Positions 24,632-33,185 of a stretch of DNA of 64,000 nucleotides are shown piece by piece. The translations under genes were made by a program, and so were the position numbers. This DNA comes from GCA-958296115 sp965222445. GTDB taxonomy: Bacteria; Chloroflexota; Dehalococcoidia; Lucifugimonadales; CAJWER01. Location: contig CBDCTY010000001.1 of the NCBI GenBank assembly GCA_965222445.1, positions 806,001 to 870,000 on the forward strand, given 5' to 3'. The notes below the pieces were generated by a model that was not told where the DNA came from, searched no databases, and saw only the letters and a list, made by a program, of their open reading frames with translations. Within the stretch, counting starts at the first letter, position 1. Each line of letters begins with the position of its first letter.

Positions 24632-26242
24632 CTACGAGTCCGCTGCGTCGCCGACTTGCGCCGCATCGGGCCCGGTCACCCTGTCGAACAGCTCGGTGAT
24701 CTGCCGGGACGGAGGCGGAGTGAGCAGGGTTGCCACTACGGCCGCCGGGGTCGCGATCAGGAAGCCGGGCGTGGCGGGCTGAATGCTCCACACGCCGCCC
24801 GGGCCGGTCTTCATCGCTTCCCACAGGCCTGAGAGCGCCCCGATCGGGGCCGTCGCGTCCGCGTCGAGCGGCAGGTACCACCACAGCGTCGCGACCACCG
24901 AGCCCACCAGGATCGATGTGAGCGCCCCCCATAAGTTGAACCGCCGCCAGTACAGGGCCAGCAGGGTTGCCGGGCCGAACGCCGCGCCCATGCCGCCCCA
25001 CGCCAGCGATACGAGCGTGAATACCGAGTCCTGCCCATAGATTGCCATGAGAGCAGAAATGACTCCGAATACCAGGAGCATCGCGCGGCCCAGCCAGACG
25101 CGGCCGCGGGTCTGTATCGAGGAGGTCACGCGACTGAACAAAGGCACGTCGTCGGTGGCGACTGCCGAGGCCAGCAGCAACTGGGAGTCTGCGGTGCTCA
25201 TCACGGCTGCGATCACGGCCGTCAGGAGCAGGCCCGCCACCAGCGGATGGAAGAAGGTGGTGGATGCGATCAGGTACACGCGCTCGGGGTCCAGCATCAC
25301 CTCGTCGAGCAGACCCCTCTCCGCCAGCGCGGGCACGGCCACGACTCCCAGCAGCATTCCGAACGCGAAAACGAGGGCCACCCAGGACACGCTGATGTTG
25401 CGAGTGCGGGAGAGGTGTTCTTCGCTGGACACCGCCATGAGGCGGGCCAGCACCCGCTGCGAGCCGAATGTCCCCAGGCCCCAACCGGCGGTCGAGAGCA
25501 GGAATACCAGGCCGATGGCGTTGTCCGACTCGCCTGTGAGCGGGTTCCAGAACCCCTCTCCGGTCGTTCCCAGCCCCTTGAACGGGTCGTCGACCATCAC
25601 GATAAGCAGCAAGGGCAGGACCACGAACCCGCCCAGCATTATCAGGGACTGGAACACGTCCGTGCGGGACACGGCCAGGAAACCCCCAATGAATGTGTAG
25701 GTGGTGATGGCGACCAGGGTGATGACGACTCCCGTAAAGTGAAACTCCTCGTGGGTGAGGTTGAAAACCACCTCCAGCAGCTTGGCGCCTGAGATCAGGC
25801 CGGAGCTGACGTAGAAGACGATGAAGAAGACGGTTATGACCGCCGACAGGGTGCGCAGCGTTCCCGTACGGTCCATGAAGCGCTTCTCGAAGAACTCCGG
25901 CAACGTGAGCGAGTCATCGGTTGCAATGGTGTAGCGGCGCAGCCGCCGTGCCATGACAGTCCACACCAGCCAGTGGCCGAGACAGATGCTTGCCGCCGTC
26001 CACAGGTGGATCAGCCCGGCGGCGAAAGCCAGGGCCGGAAACGCCAGCATCGTCCAGCCGCTTGCCGCCGAGGATGCGGCGCTCAGGGCGGAGGTGAGGG
26101 GCCCCATCTTGCGGCCGCCCAGCACATAGTCGGACATGTCCTCCATCTGTCGGGCCCGAAAGATGGAGATGCCTACCAGGATGGCGAAGTAGGCAATGAA
26201 GATGGCCAGGATCCGGTAGTCGAAGGGGATGATCGGGTTCAA
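24632..26242 (-). CDS. Sodium:solute symporter, PutP-like (SSS family)
   Basis: 536 residues from a TTG at 26240-26242 with AAGGGA upstream. Thirteen or so hydrophobic helices. Sodium symporter features include the N-terminal YVLGGRKMGPLTSALSAASSAASGWTM region and GWGLGTFGSQRVLARLMA, as in proline permease PutP; sodium-site-like AVMSTADSQLLLASA is present. The substrate is probably proline or another small organic solute. Confidence 0.9.
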   Translation of the reverse strand: MNPIIPFDYRILAIFIAYFAILVGISIFRARQMEDMSDYVLGGRKMGPLTSALSAASSAASGWTMLAFPALAFAAGLIHLWTAASICLGHWLVWTVMARRLRRYTIATDDSLTLPEFFEKRFMDRTGTLRTLSAVITVFFIVFYVSSGLISGAKLLEVVFNLTHEEFHFTGVVITLVAITTYTFIGGFLAVSRTDVFQSLIMLGGFVVLPLLLIVMVDDPFKGLGTTGEGFWNPLTGESDNAIGLVFLLSTAGWGLGTFGSQRVLARLMAVSSEEHLSRTRNISVSWVALVFAFGMLLGVVAVPALAERGLLDEVMLDPERVYLIASTTFFHPLVAGLLLTAVIAAVMSTADSQLLLASAVATDDVPLFSRVTSSIQTRGRVWLGRAMLLVFGVISALMAIYGQDSVFTLVSLAWGGMGAAFGPATLLALYWRRFNLWGALTSILVGSVVATLWWYLPLDADATAPIGALSGLWEAMKTGPGGVWSIQPATPGFLIATPAAVVATLLTPPPSRQITELFDRVTGPDAAQVGDAADS

Positions 26243-26472
26243 TCGTCGCCGTTCCCTTTGCGCCAGACCAAGGCCAAGCCAGCCCGGCCAGGCTCATGGC
26301 ATTCTCTACAGGCACAGGTGATCCGAACCGTCATACTCGCGCAGAGCCTGCCCCCGCGGAGGTAGGGGCGGGAATCCATCCCCTCTTCACAATGCTCGGA
26401 TACGCGGTCAGAACACCAGGGGACGTTGAAGCCTGGCGACTCCAACACCTGCCCGTGTTGAGAATGCCCGCC
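26243..26472. repeat. Intergenic hairpin module in reverse orientation
   Basis: 26330-26378 is a hairpin module read on the minus strand (CGCAGAGCCTGCCCCCGCGG, then GGGGCGGGAATCC). No gene. Confidence 0.65.
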
Positions 26473-27654
26473 TCAGGGCGTGCTTGTCTTCTGTGACTCA
26501 CCGGCCGCGAATGTCTTGACGGTCTCCGAGTTTACGCTGACAGTGTACTCTATCCCCGCCTCGAAATCGGAGCCAAGAGGCACTGCGGTCTCCACCACGG
26601 GCAAATCGCGGGTGCACGCGGCAAGCGGGTCGGCGACCTCGTGGTGGGTGATGACCACATCTATCCTGTTCGACTCCCTCCGCCTGATCTCGTAGCCGTT
26701 GAACTGGGAGCAGCTTCCGCCCTTTGGCATACGGGAGACGACGCGCAGCTGGTACTGCGGCGGCGCACTCTCCAAAGTCTCTATCTCCGCCTGCGCGATG
26801 GGCGACTCGGCGATCGCGGTGTCACCAAGTTCGGGCACCGGCAGCGTGAAGGTGTTGGTGACCCGTTCGTTCACTATCACCCGGTAGGTCTGCCCAGGCT
26901 CGAGGGACTCCTTGATGGGCTCCACGGTGTCCAGCTCGACCACCTCCTCGTCGCAGGGGATGGACCAGGAGCTGGGCGGCGGCTGCATCAGGGTAACCCG
27001 GGCGACGATGTCGTTTCCGTCCACCTCAAGGCTCTGGCTCCCCGGGCGCGCGCAGCCCTCTATCGTGGACTGGTAGTAGCCAATCCGCAGCAGGAGCTCA
27101 GGCTCGTTGGGTATCAGGTTGGCCCACACCACTGGTACCGGGACCTCTACCCATGTTCGCCAGTCGGAGCCGGCATCGACCTGGTCGGGCGGAGGCTGCA
27201 CCAGCACCAGGAGCATATCCACCTTGCTGGGATTGCCATAGGTGATCACCTCATATGCCGTATCGTTGGTGAAGGCCAGGCGGCCGTCGGACTCGACGAT
27301 CCGGGCCTGTATCGAATACCTGTTCCGCGAGTCGATATCTTCACGGTTGTACTCGACCTTGAACTCGATGGGGACCTGGCCGGGATCGGAGATGGTCTGG
27401 CGGGCGATTAGCGGAGCTGCGGCGTCTGCAAAGGACACGTCCCGCAGCTCCACTTCGAGGATTGCACCCGGTGTAAGCGCGATGCGCTCCCTGTATGTGA
27501 CCGTGCCGCTCACCGATGCGTTAGGGCTCCGGCCCGACGGCACCTCCACCGTCGCGTTGGACGGCCCGGGCTCGCTCTGGCAGGCGGCAGACGCCAGCAG
27601 AACGATGCAGACTCCTATAGCGGAAAGCAGGGCAGACTTGACTCTACGACTCAT
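26473..27654 (-). CDS. YbaY-type lipoprotein
   Basis: 393 residues. A signal peptide ends in lipobox LASAAC. Residues 45-150 (SVSGTVTYRERIALTPGAILEVELRDVSFADA, then IPIEFKVEYN-type strand) match the YbaY/PF09619 domain of lipoproteins with an immunoglobulin-like fold. A second region of about 230 residues has no recognised domain but contains three Cys. GAGGTG precedes the ATG. Role unknown; likely an envelope protein. Confidence 0.82.
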   Translation of the reverse strand: MSRRVKSALLSAIGVCIVLLASAACQSEPGPSNATVEVPSGRSPNASVSGTVTYRERIALTPGAILEVELRDVSFADAAAPLIARQTISDPGQVPIEFKVEYNREDIDSRNRYSIQARIVESDGRLAFTNDTAYEVITYGNPSKVDMLLVLVQPPPDQVDAGSDWRTWVEVPVPVVWANLIPNEPELLLRIGYYQSTIEGCARPGSQSLEVDGNDIVARVTLMQPPPSSWSIPCDEEVVELDTVEPIKESLEPGQTYRVIVNERVTNTFTLPVPELGDTAIAESPIAQAEIETLESAPPQYQLRVVSRMPKGGSCSQFNGYEIRRRESNRIDVVITHHEVADPLAACTRDLPVVETAVPLGSDFEAGIEYTVSVNSETVKTFAAGESQKTSTP

Positions 27655-27918
27655 GCTGGCACCTCGTTGATCAGAAGGAGATCGTCGACTGGTACGAGAA
27701 TAGTTGGAAGCACCCTATCACCGTCGTTCCCGCGCAGGGAGACCTTTGAATAACCTCCCATGAAGGCCCACACTCTGCATGGGAGGCATTGCTTTCATAG
27801 CTGGTGCCCCACCCCTGGATTCCCGCCTCCGCGGGAATGACGGTTGTGCAAAGGTCTCCGCAGGCGGGAACCCATCCCCGGCTGCTTCCATCAAACTTGG
27901 CGTAACGAGGCAGAGCCA
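27655..27918. repeat. Intergenic REP hairpins
   Basis: Two simple hairpin modules near 27722-27740 and 27812-27845 (GATTCCCGCCTCCGCGGGA and ATGACGG). No gene. Confidence 0.6.
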
Positions 27919-28443
27919 TCACTCCATGATCTCGTCCTCCGGGAATCGCGTCCACGATCCGAACACCGGAAATGGCGCCGGCAGGATGCCATTGGGATCA
28001 TTCACCTTGAAGGATATTCTGTCCCGGTCGAAGACGTCCCTGATGGATATGGATACGCCGGCGGTCGGAATGCAGTCGCCGCACCTGGTGGGAAACCCCT
28101 GCGTCGATCTCGGTTGATCGAGCTGGATCGTGATCTCAGAGCTGCCGCCACGCCTTTCGATGCGGTAGTCGTTCGAGAAGATCTCCCACTCGTTAACGGC
28201 TCGACTGTCTTCCGAGTACTGCGCCCATATGCTGACACGTCCGGTGAAATCGAGGATGACACCCCTCCTCGGGCTCGCGTCCTTGGAAGGCTCGAACCGC
28301 CGGAACGAACGACCCTCCAGCTCGGCCTTGATGCGCGCCTCCTCGGCCTCGCCAACCGGCTGAGGCGGGACAAAGCGGTCGCACGACGATGTCAGGAACA
28401 CCGCGAGCACGAGGACGACCGCCGTCAGCAGTCGAGTCAACAC
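27919..28443 (-). CDS. Small lipoprotein of unknown function
   Basis: 174 residues from GTG 28441-28443, with GAGGGGGG upstream. Signal peptide VLTRLLTAVVLVLAVFLTSSC with lipobox LTSSC. The mature part has a Cys pair (RCGDCIP) and several beta-like strands. The start overlaps the end of the adenosine deaminase-like gene by 7 bases, so it is the second gene of that operon. No family recognised. Confidence 0.8.
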   Translation of the reverse strand: MLTRLLTAVVLVLAVFLTSSCDRFVPPQPVGEAEEARIKAELEGRSFRRFEPSKDASPRRGVILDFTGRVSIWAQYSEDSRAVNEWEIFSNDYRIERRGGSSEITIQLDQPRSTQGFPTRCGDCIPTAGVSISIRDVFDRDRISFKVNDPNGILPAPFPVFGSWTRFPEDEIME

Positions 28444-29483
28444 GTCCGACCCCCCTCGATGACGCTTTGAAGCATCGACTCCCTGACGCTTGGCCGGGCA
28501 AACGACGCCCGGATCCCGTTGGCGCTCATCTCCAGTAGCTGATCGGTCCCAAACCCCAGGCTTGCCGCAAGCTCGTACTCGCGGTCTATGCTGGTGCACA
28601 GGCGTATGGGATCGTCGGATGCAAGCGTCACGGGGACGCCCGCCTCCATCAGCGCCCTGATCGGGTGGTCTTGCAGGGAAGGGACGGCTCCCAGGACCAC
28701 GTTGGAGGTCAGGCAGCACTCCAGCGTCACGCCCGCCTCAAGCACCCTGACGATGAGCCTCTGGCTCGAAGTCACGTGCACCCCGTGTCCCATCCGCGTG
28801 ATCCCGGGGAGCCCAAGCGCCGCCTCGATATTGGCTGCGCCGAACTCCCCGGCGTGTGCCGTGATGCCCAGCCCGGCGTCCACTGCCCGCGAGGCCCAGG
28901 TGTAGGCCTCGCTCCAGTCGGCCTCCTGGTCGTATGGCGCGGGTACGAAGTCGATGCCTGCCAGGCCCTCGGTGGCCGCCTGAAGTGCGGACTGAAAGGC
29001 CTCCGATGCGCCGTCCCTGCCCGGCCATAGCCCCAACACGAGGGCTTCCGCATGAAACCCCGGGTGGACCTCCCTGACCCTGCCCTCGGCCTCGCGGAAG
29101 AGGGACATGAACCCGGGACGTAGGCCTCCCTTGGCGCCGAACCGCATCTCGACCAGGACGGTGCCCTCGGCGGCCGCTTCGAACAGCGCGTCTGCCAGCC
29201 ACTCGACGAAGACCGCGTCCTCGTCGTTCAGCGCCAAGAGACGGTCGTTGTCCAGCGCGCTGTGGATGGCCGCGACACCGTGCTTGAGCCGCGCCATTCC
29301 GGGCGGCATGTCGGCCAGCGCCCGGACCTCTTCAGCCCAGTCGTGAGCGGGCGCGCTGTCGCGCCGGGAGAACAGCCGGTCCACGCGCGCCGTCGTCTCG
29401 GCGTGCATGTGAAGGTCCACCTTGGGAATGGTGGCTATGTTGGCTGGAGTCTCCATGGTCGATGGGGCCAATGTGTCGTCCAT
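28437..29483 (-). CDS. Adenosine deaminase-family amidohydrolase
   Basis: 348 residues. Metal ligands are visible: His25 and His27 in DLHMHAE, the HAGE motif in ITAHAGEFGA, the GHG motif in RMGHGVHV and the Asp pair in LASDDPIR. These define the adenosine/adenine/AMP and aminodeoxyfutalosine deaminase family, which hydrolyses the amino group of purine nucleosides or bases. An alternative ATG lies at codon 10. The first motif DLHMHAE (rather than DLHxHLDG) suggests a subfamily outside classical adenosine deaminase. Confidence 0.87.
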   Translation of the reverse strand: MDDTLAPSTMETPANIATIPKVDLHMHAETTARVDRLFSRRDSAPAHDWAEEVRALADMPPGMARLKHGVAAIHSALDNDRLLALNDEDAVFVEWLADALFEAAAEGTVLVEMRFGAKGGLRPGFMSLFREAEGRVREVHPGFHAEALVLGLWPGRDGASEAFQSALQAATEGLAGIDFVPAPYDQEADWSEAYTWASRAVDAGLGITAHAGEFGAANIEAALGLPGITRMGHGVHVTSSQRLIVRVLEAGVTLECCLTSNVVLGAVPSLQDHPIRALMEAGVPVTLASDDPIRLCTSIDREYELAASLGFGTDQLLEMSANGIRASFARPSVRESMLQSVIEGGRTC

Positions 29484-29591
29484 TCGATGGCGGGCCGTCC
29501 GCGCCTCGACCCTCCTTCAAACGATTATAGCCGTAGCAAAAACTTTGCAGGCGGCCGCCCTCCGTGATTACGATGGTGTAGGGGTGTCGAT

Positions 29592-30212
29592 ATGGACCTG
29601 TACCAACGCGTCGACGAGGCCGTTCAGCGGGGCGAGGTCTGGCGCGCCAAGGAGATCCTGCGCGGCAACATCGGATCGGGCAGCTACGATTCGCAGCTCT
29701 ACGAGCGGTACGGCATACTGCTCACAGAGCTCGGCGAGCTTGTGGAGGCTGGCAAGTACCTGTTCCTGTCAGGACGTCGGCGTCCTGAGTACGCCCAGGC
29801 GATCCACGTCTACCTGTCACGCCACCCCGCCAATCGGCCTGAGGTCCTGTACTACTCGTTTCCCAATGCGGCCCGGTTCCGAGAGATTCACCGCTACCCG
29901 TTGGATGTCCGCCGCACGCTGGAGGAGCGCGGCCTCCCCCAGTACTTCGCCGACATCGACCGGAAGCGCATCGAGCGGCACAAGCGAGATCGCATCGAGC
30001 GGGGCCATGGGCAGGAGTTTCTCCGGGAGGGCTGGCTCGGCCCTGGCAGTTTCAGGGCATACTACGGTCCTGCGGGGCACCCATCTACGAGGTCCCAGCA
30101 GTTCATCCGAATACTGGGCCAGGGACTCCTGGGAGCGGTCAGCCTCTTACTGGCAGCGGCCACAGTCGTCGGAGTCGTGTCGATCGTCCGCTGGCTCGCC
30201 TCCCTCCTGTAG
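29592..30212 (+). CDS. DUF6584-like protein with a C-terminal membrane helix
   Basis: 206 residues, AGGGGTG before the ATG. The N-terminal 95 residues (WRAKEILRGNIGS, LYERYGILLTELGELVEAGKYLFLSG) look like a short helical-repeat domain of the DUF6584 kind. A basic, His-rich linker follows, then one membrane helix (LLGAVSLLLAAATVVGVVSIV). Function unknown. Confidence 0.7.
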   Translation: MDLYQRVDEAVQRGEVWRAKEILRGNIGSGSYDSQLYERYGILLTELGELVEAGKYLFLSGRRRPEYAQAIHVYLSRHPANRPEVLYYSFPNAARFREIHRYPLDVRRTLEERGLPQYFADIDRKRIERHKRDRIERGHGQEFLREGWLGPGSFRAYYGPAGHPSTRSQQFIRILGQGLLGAVSLLLAAATVVGVVSIVRWLASLL

Positions 30213-30382
30213 CTCCGATCGCGATGCATGGCCTCTAAGAAGCTATTCTCTACAGCGCAGGTCATCCAGACCGTCATTCCCGCGGCGGCGGGAATCCATC
30301 CGACTTCAGGGTATTCAAATACGGGGCCAGAGGCTGTTGAGATCTGACCCCGTCTTGGGAATTCCCTTACGAAAAACTGCGC

Positions 30383-30412
30383 TTGACAGGCACAGAACGG
30401 GCGTGCTATTCT
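30383..30412 (+). promoter_or_regulatory. Strong sigma70-type promoter with no downstream gene
   Basis: TTGACA at 30383-30388 and TATTCT at 30407-30412 with an 18-base spacer. No protein-coding frame follows within 300 bases, which raises the possibility of an RNA gene. Confidence 0.5.
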
Positions 30413-30418
30413 ACCCTC

Positions 30419-30745
30419 GGTAGAAAGGGGACCAGGTGAGCCCGAGCCCCTCCGCGTCCGCTCGCTGTCGGGATGGGGCGGGCGCGGGGCGTGTCCAACG
30501 CCTTTGAGGCCAAGATCGCAAGCTCGTCCGGAGCCGTAACCGTAGCGTCTACCCCCTTTCCGGGTGCGGGAAACCGTACTGCCGTCGCACACCCCGTGGC
30601 TGAGCGGTAAGGTCTCGGGGTCTGCGTAGATTGTGGATAGGGGGCAGCCAACTACGGCCGCTTCAGAGACCATCCGGGGCGCGTCCTTGAGGGAGTCCGC
30701 TGACCGTCGCAGTTGATCACACCGCCCACGAAAGTGGGCACGTTC
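30419..30745 (+). ncRNA. Candidate structured RNA of unknown family
   Basis: After the promoter, the sequence lacks coding signal but contains several hairpins capped by GNRA-type loops: GTGCGG-GAAA-CCGTAC near 30564 and GCCCAC-GAAA-GTGGGC near 30724. CCCGAG (30441) could pair over distance with CTCGGG (30614). I compared it mentally with RNase P RNA, tmRNA, 6S, SRP RNA and cobalamin riboswitch consensus segments and saw no match. The 3' limit is a guess. Confidence 0.3.
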
Positions 30746-31067
30746 GACATTCCGGCTCCGCGTGGCAGCGGGCAAACCAGCCAGGGCGCGCTCCGGCCCT
30801 ATCGAAGAAAGCGAAGAGACCAGACAGGAACAGGCGAAAGCCAAACAGTAATGAGACACAAGGAGAAGGGAACAAGACAACCAGCAACCGAATCGAGGCC
30901 TCTTACCTCTTCCCCCCGTTGGGGGAAGATTGAGATGGGGGCTCTCCCCACTGCTTCCCATCAAGGGTGAAATCTGGCAACACTCCGTCATTCCGGCGAA
31001 AGCCGGAATCCAGAGGGGCGCGGGGTTGGCGGCCTGTGCAGCCTGCTCCCGGGAGATCGACCCGGCT
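30746..31067. repeat. Gene-free stretch with short repeats
   Basis: 30900-30965 is the CCTCTTCCCCCCGTTGGGGG element also seen at 3532. 30988-31014 is a simple hairpin TCATTCCGGCGAAAGCCGGA. Nothing else recognised. Confidence 0.6.
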
Positions 31068-31277
31068 CTAGTCCAATAGATCGAGCACGTCGCGGATATC
31101 CGATATCCTGAAGCCCTGCCAGCTTTCGCGGGCCCCATCCGCCCGGTCGTAAGGGGCCCTCATCAGTACGGCAGTCATCCCCGCCTTCGACGCGCCGCTG
31201 AGCTCGCCGCTGGTTCCGTCACCGACATAGAGGCAGTCTTCGGCAGCGACTCCGAGCCCGCACTCCTGGCAGCCCGT
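31068..31277 (-). pseudogene. C-terminal fragment of a HAD-family hydrolase gene
   Basis: About 70 codons ending in TAG read CQECGLGVAAEDCLYVGDG, SGELSGASKAGMTAVLMRAP and DIRDVLDLLD. VGDG with the following E is HAD motif IV and the rest is the normal C-terminus of that family. The frame stops at the IS110 side (about 31277) and no 5' part was found to the right of the insertion, so the gene is truncated. Confidence 0.8.
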
Positions 31278-31302
31278 AACTGTTCAGCAACTGTGTTGAA
31301 AG

Positions 31303-32274
31303 TCAAGATGAGTGACCGACGAGTGCCGGTGTGGTGGCGCGCTGAGCGCGCCAGGGAGAGCGCTGCTTGAGCATGGAGTTGAGTATGACGAGCAGTTTGC
31401 GCATACAAGCGACGAGGGCCACCTTCTTCGGCTTACCAGCGGCCAGCAGCCGCTGGTAGAAGTCCCGGATGACGGGATTGAAGCGACTGGCGGCCAGCGT
31501 TCCCATGTACAGGACGGCTCGGACCCGGGAGCGCCCGCCCCAGACGCGCCGTTTGCCACGCATGGTGCCGCTGTCCCTGTTGAAGGGAGCCACGCCCACC
31601 AAGGCGGCGACCTGGCGCCGGTTCAGCGTGCCCAGCTCCGGCAAATGGGCCAGGAGGGTGAGGGAGAGCTGCTCTCCCACGCCGGGGACGGTGCGCAGGA
31701 GGTCGTCTTTCTCTCGCCACACCGGACTGCTGCGGAGAGTCTGCCGCAGCCCTTCGTCAATGTCGGTCAGCTCCTGGTCAAGCCAAGCGATGTGGGCCTC
31801 GATGCGGGGCCGGACGGCGCTGATGGCGCTCCCAAGCCGGTTCTTCTCCGCCACCAAGATGGCTATCACTTGGTGCCTGCGGGCAACCAGCGAGTTGAGG
31901 ACCTGGGTCTCGGCGTCCCTCAGAGGGCGCACGGCTGGGCGAACGGCGTCGGCGAAGTGGGCCAGTACGGCCGCGTCCAGGGCGTCAGTCTTCGCCAGCG
32001 TCCCGGTGGCTCTGGCGAAGTCTCGAACCTGCCGGGGGTTGACGATGACCACTGGCAGCGATGCGGCCGCTAGGGCTGCCACCGAAGGCAGCTCCAGGCC
32101 GCCCGAAGCCTCCAGCACCACCATGGCAGGTTCGAGGGCCCTGAGCCGAGAGACCAGTTCCCGGATCCCAGGCTCGTCATTGGAGATGGTCCACCTCTGC
32201 CCTATGGGGCGGAGCGCGATGTCCAGATGGGCCTTGGCCACATCAATGCCTACGTAGACTGCTTCCTGTTCCAT
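31303..32274 (-). CDS. IS110-family transposase (DEDD/serine recombinase)
   Basis: 323 residues from ATG 32272-32274, RBS GGAGGTATGG. The N-terminal RuvC-like DEDD domain has VGIDVAKAHLDIA, VVLEASGG and AKTDALDAAVLAHFAD. The C-terminal Tnp_20 domain has VPGVGEQLSLTLLAHLPELG and the likely Ser nucleophile in GGRSRVRAVLYM. The frame is intact. Confidence 0.92.
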   Translation of the reverse strand: MEQEAVYVGIDVAKAHLDIALRPIGQRWTISNDEPGIRELVSRLRALEPAMVVLEASGGLELPSVAALAAASLPVVIVNPRQVRDFARATGTLAKTDALDAAVLAHFADAVRPAVRPLRDAETQVLNSLVARRHQVIAILVAEKNRLGSAISAVRPRIEAHIAWLDQELTDIDEGLRQTLRSSPVWREKDDLLRTVPGVGEQLSLTLLAHLPELGTLNRRQVAALVGVAPFNRDSGTMRGKRRVWGGRSRVRAVLYMGTLAASRFNPVIRDFYQRLLAAGKPKKVALVACMRKLLVILNSMLKQRSPWRAQRATTPALVGHSS

Positions 32275-32470
32275 CCATACCTCCTGTGTGAAGTACTGGC
32301 CCTTCCTTGCGCGATGCGGGCTCGTTTGGCCCAGGCAACTGTTCGGGCTCTGTTTGGGGGTGGCGCGGCGACCCTCGCTGAACAACGGTCTTTGATGACC
32401 AAGAGTTGGTCGGTCTGCCGCACCCCACTCCACCTCTGTGAAGTCACTATTGGGAACCACCACTAACATA
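32275..32470 (-). ncRNA. Non-coding left end of IS110, possible bridge RNA region
   Basis: About 195 bases directly upstream of the transposase with no coding signal. In IS110-group elements (for example IS621) this region encodes a guide RNA of roughly 180 nt that pairs with donor and target DNA. Position and length fit; loops were not resolved by eye. Confidence 0.35.
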
Positions 32471-32507
32471 CAAGACTTGATGAGACAGAGGAATCGCCCT
32501 TCCCTGT

Positions 32508-32618
32508 TGTCATTCTGAGGAGCGCAGCGACGAAGAATCTACAGTCTTTGCACACAGGGCCATCCCCCGATGACAGGCGTAGATTCCTCACTCCGCTGGC
32601 GCTGCGTTCGGAATGACA
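32508..32618. repeat. Inverted-repeat element (TGTCATTC..GAATGACA), intact copy
   Basis: Same arms and spacing as 9194-9305: left arm TGTCATTCTGAGGAGCGCAG, right arm CTGCGTTCGGAATGACA. Encloses about 45 bp without a gene. Confidence 0.85.
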
Positions 32619-33185
32619 TTCGGGGAGGACCTCTCAACTCATGGGGACTGAACAGTTACGGTAGCCCCTAGGGATACTCTGAATAACCCATCAGCACGGC
32701 TTAATTTCCTATGTGTGGAGTTGCAGTCCACGGACTTATACCAAGTCACCGTGATGCCGCCGTATATGTGCGGCCAGGGAGTGGGTTCCCGCCCCCGACT
32801 GCTCGGGGGCAGGCTCTTCGCGGGAATGACGGCTTACGGCGCGCTCAAAACGAAAGGGAGACCTGAAAGTAGCTAGCGGTGTTTTTGTAGTTCATCCATG
32901 CTGTGACCAACATACTGTGTTGAGGTGCATCACGATGATGGGTCGACCTCTTCGAATCGATTGGAGTCTGGAGGATACACCGGAGGCACTGAAGGCAGCC
33001 TACCAGGCAGAACATGACGTTGTCCTTCGTACACGACTCCATGGACTGTGTCTGGTCCGGTCGGGATGGCAGCTCGGTAAGGCGGCGACAGCTGTGGGAG
33101 TGCACTACCGGACGGTACAGACGTGGGTGGGCTGGTATAGAGAGGGAGGTGATCGGCGTCAACTATTTTTGCCGGTGTGCGTCTA

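Larger units (their letters stand above)
31276..32659 (-). mobile_element. IS110-type insertion sequence with adjacent inverted-repeat element
   Basis: Includes the IS110 transposase gene, about 200 bp of non-coding DNA upstream of it, and an inverted-repeat element at 32508-32618. The whole is bounded by a 12-bp inverted pair GTAACTGTTCAG (31276-31287) and CTGAACAGTTAC (32648-32659). IS110 elements usually lack terminal inverted repeats, so the exact IS ends inside this interval are uncertain and the 12-bp pair may belong to the repeat element. Confidence 0.65.

Noticed and set aside
30595..30620. tRNA-like D-arm GTGGCTGAGCGGTAAGGT
   Set aside because: No matching acceptor stem, anticodon arm or T-arm could be assembled around it.
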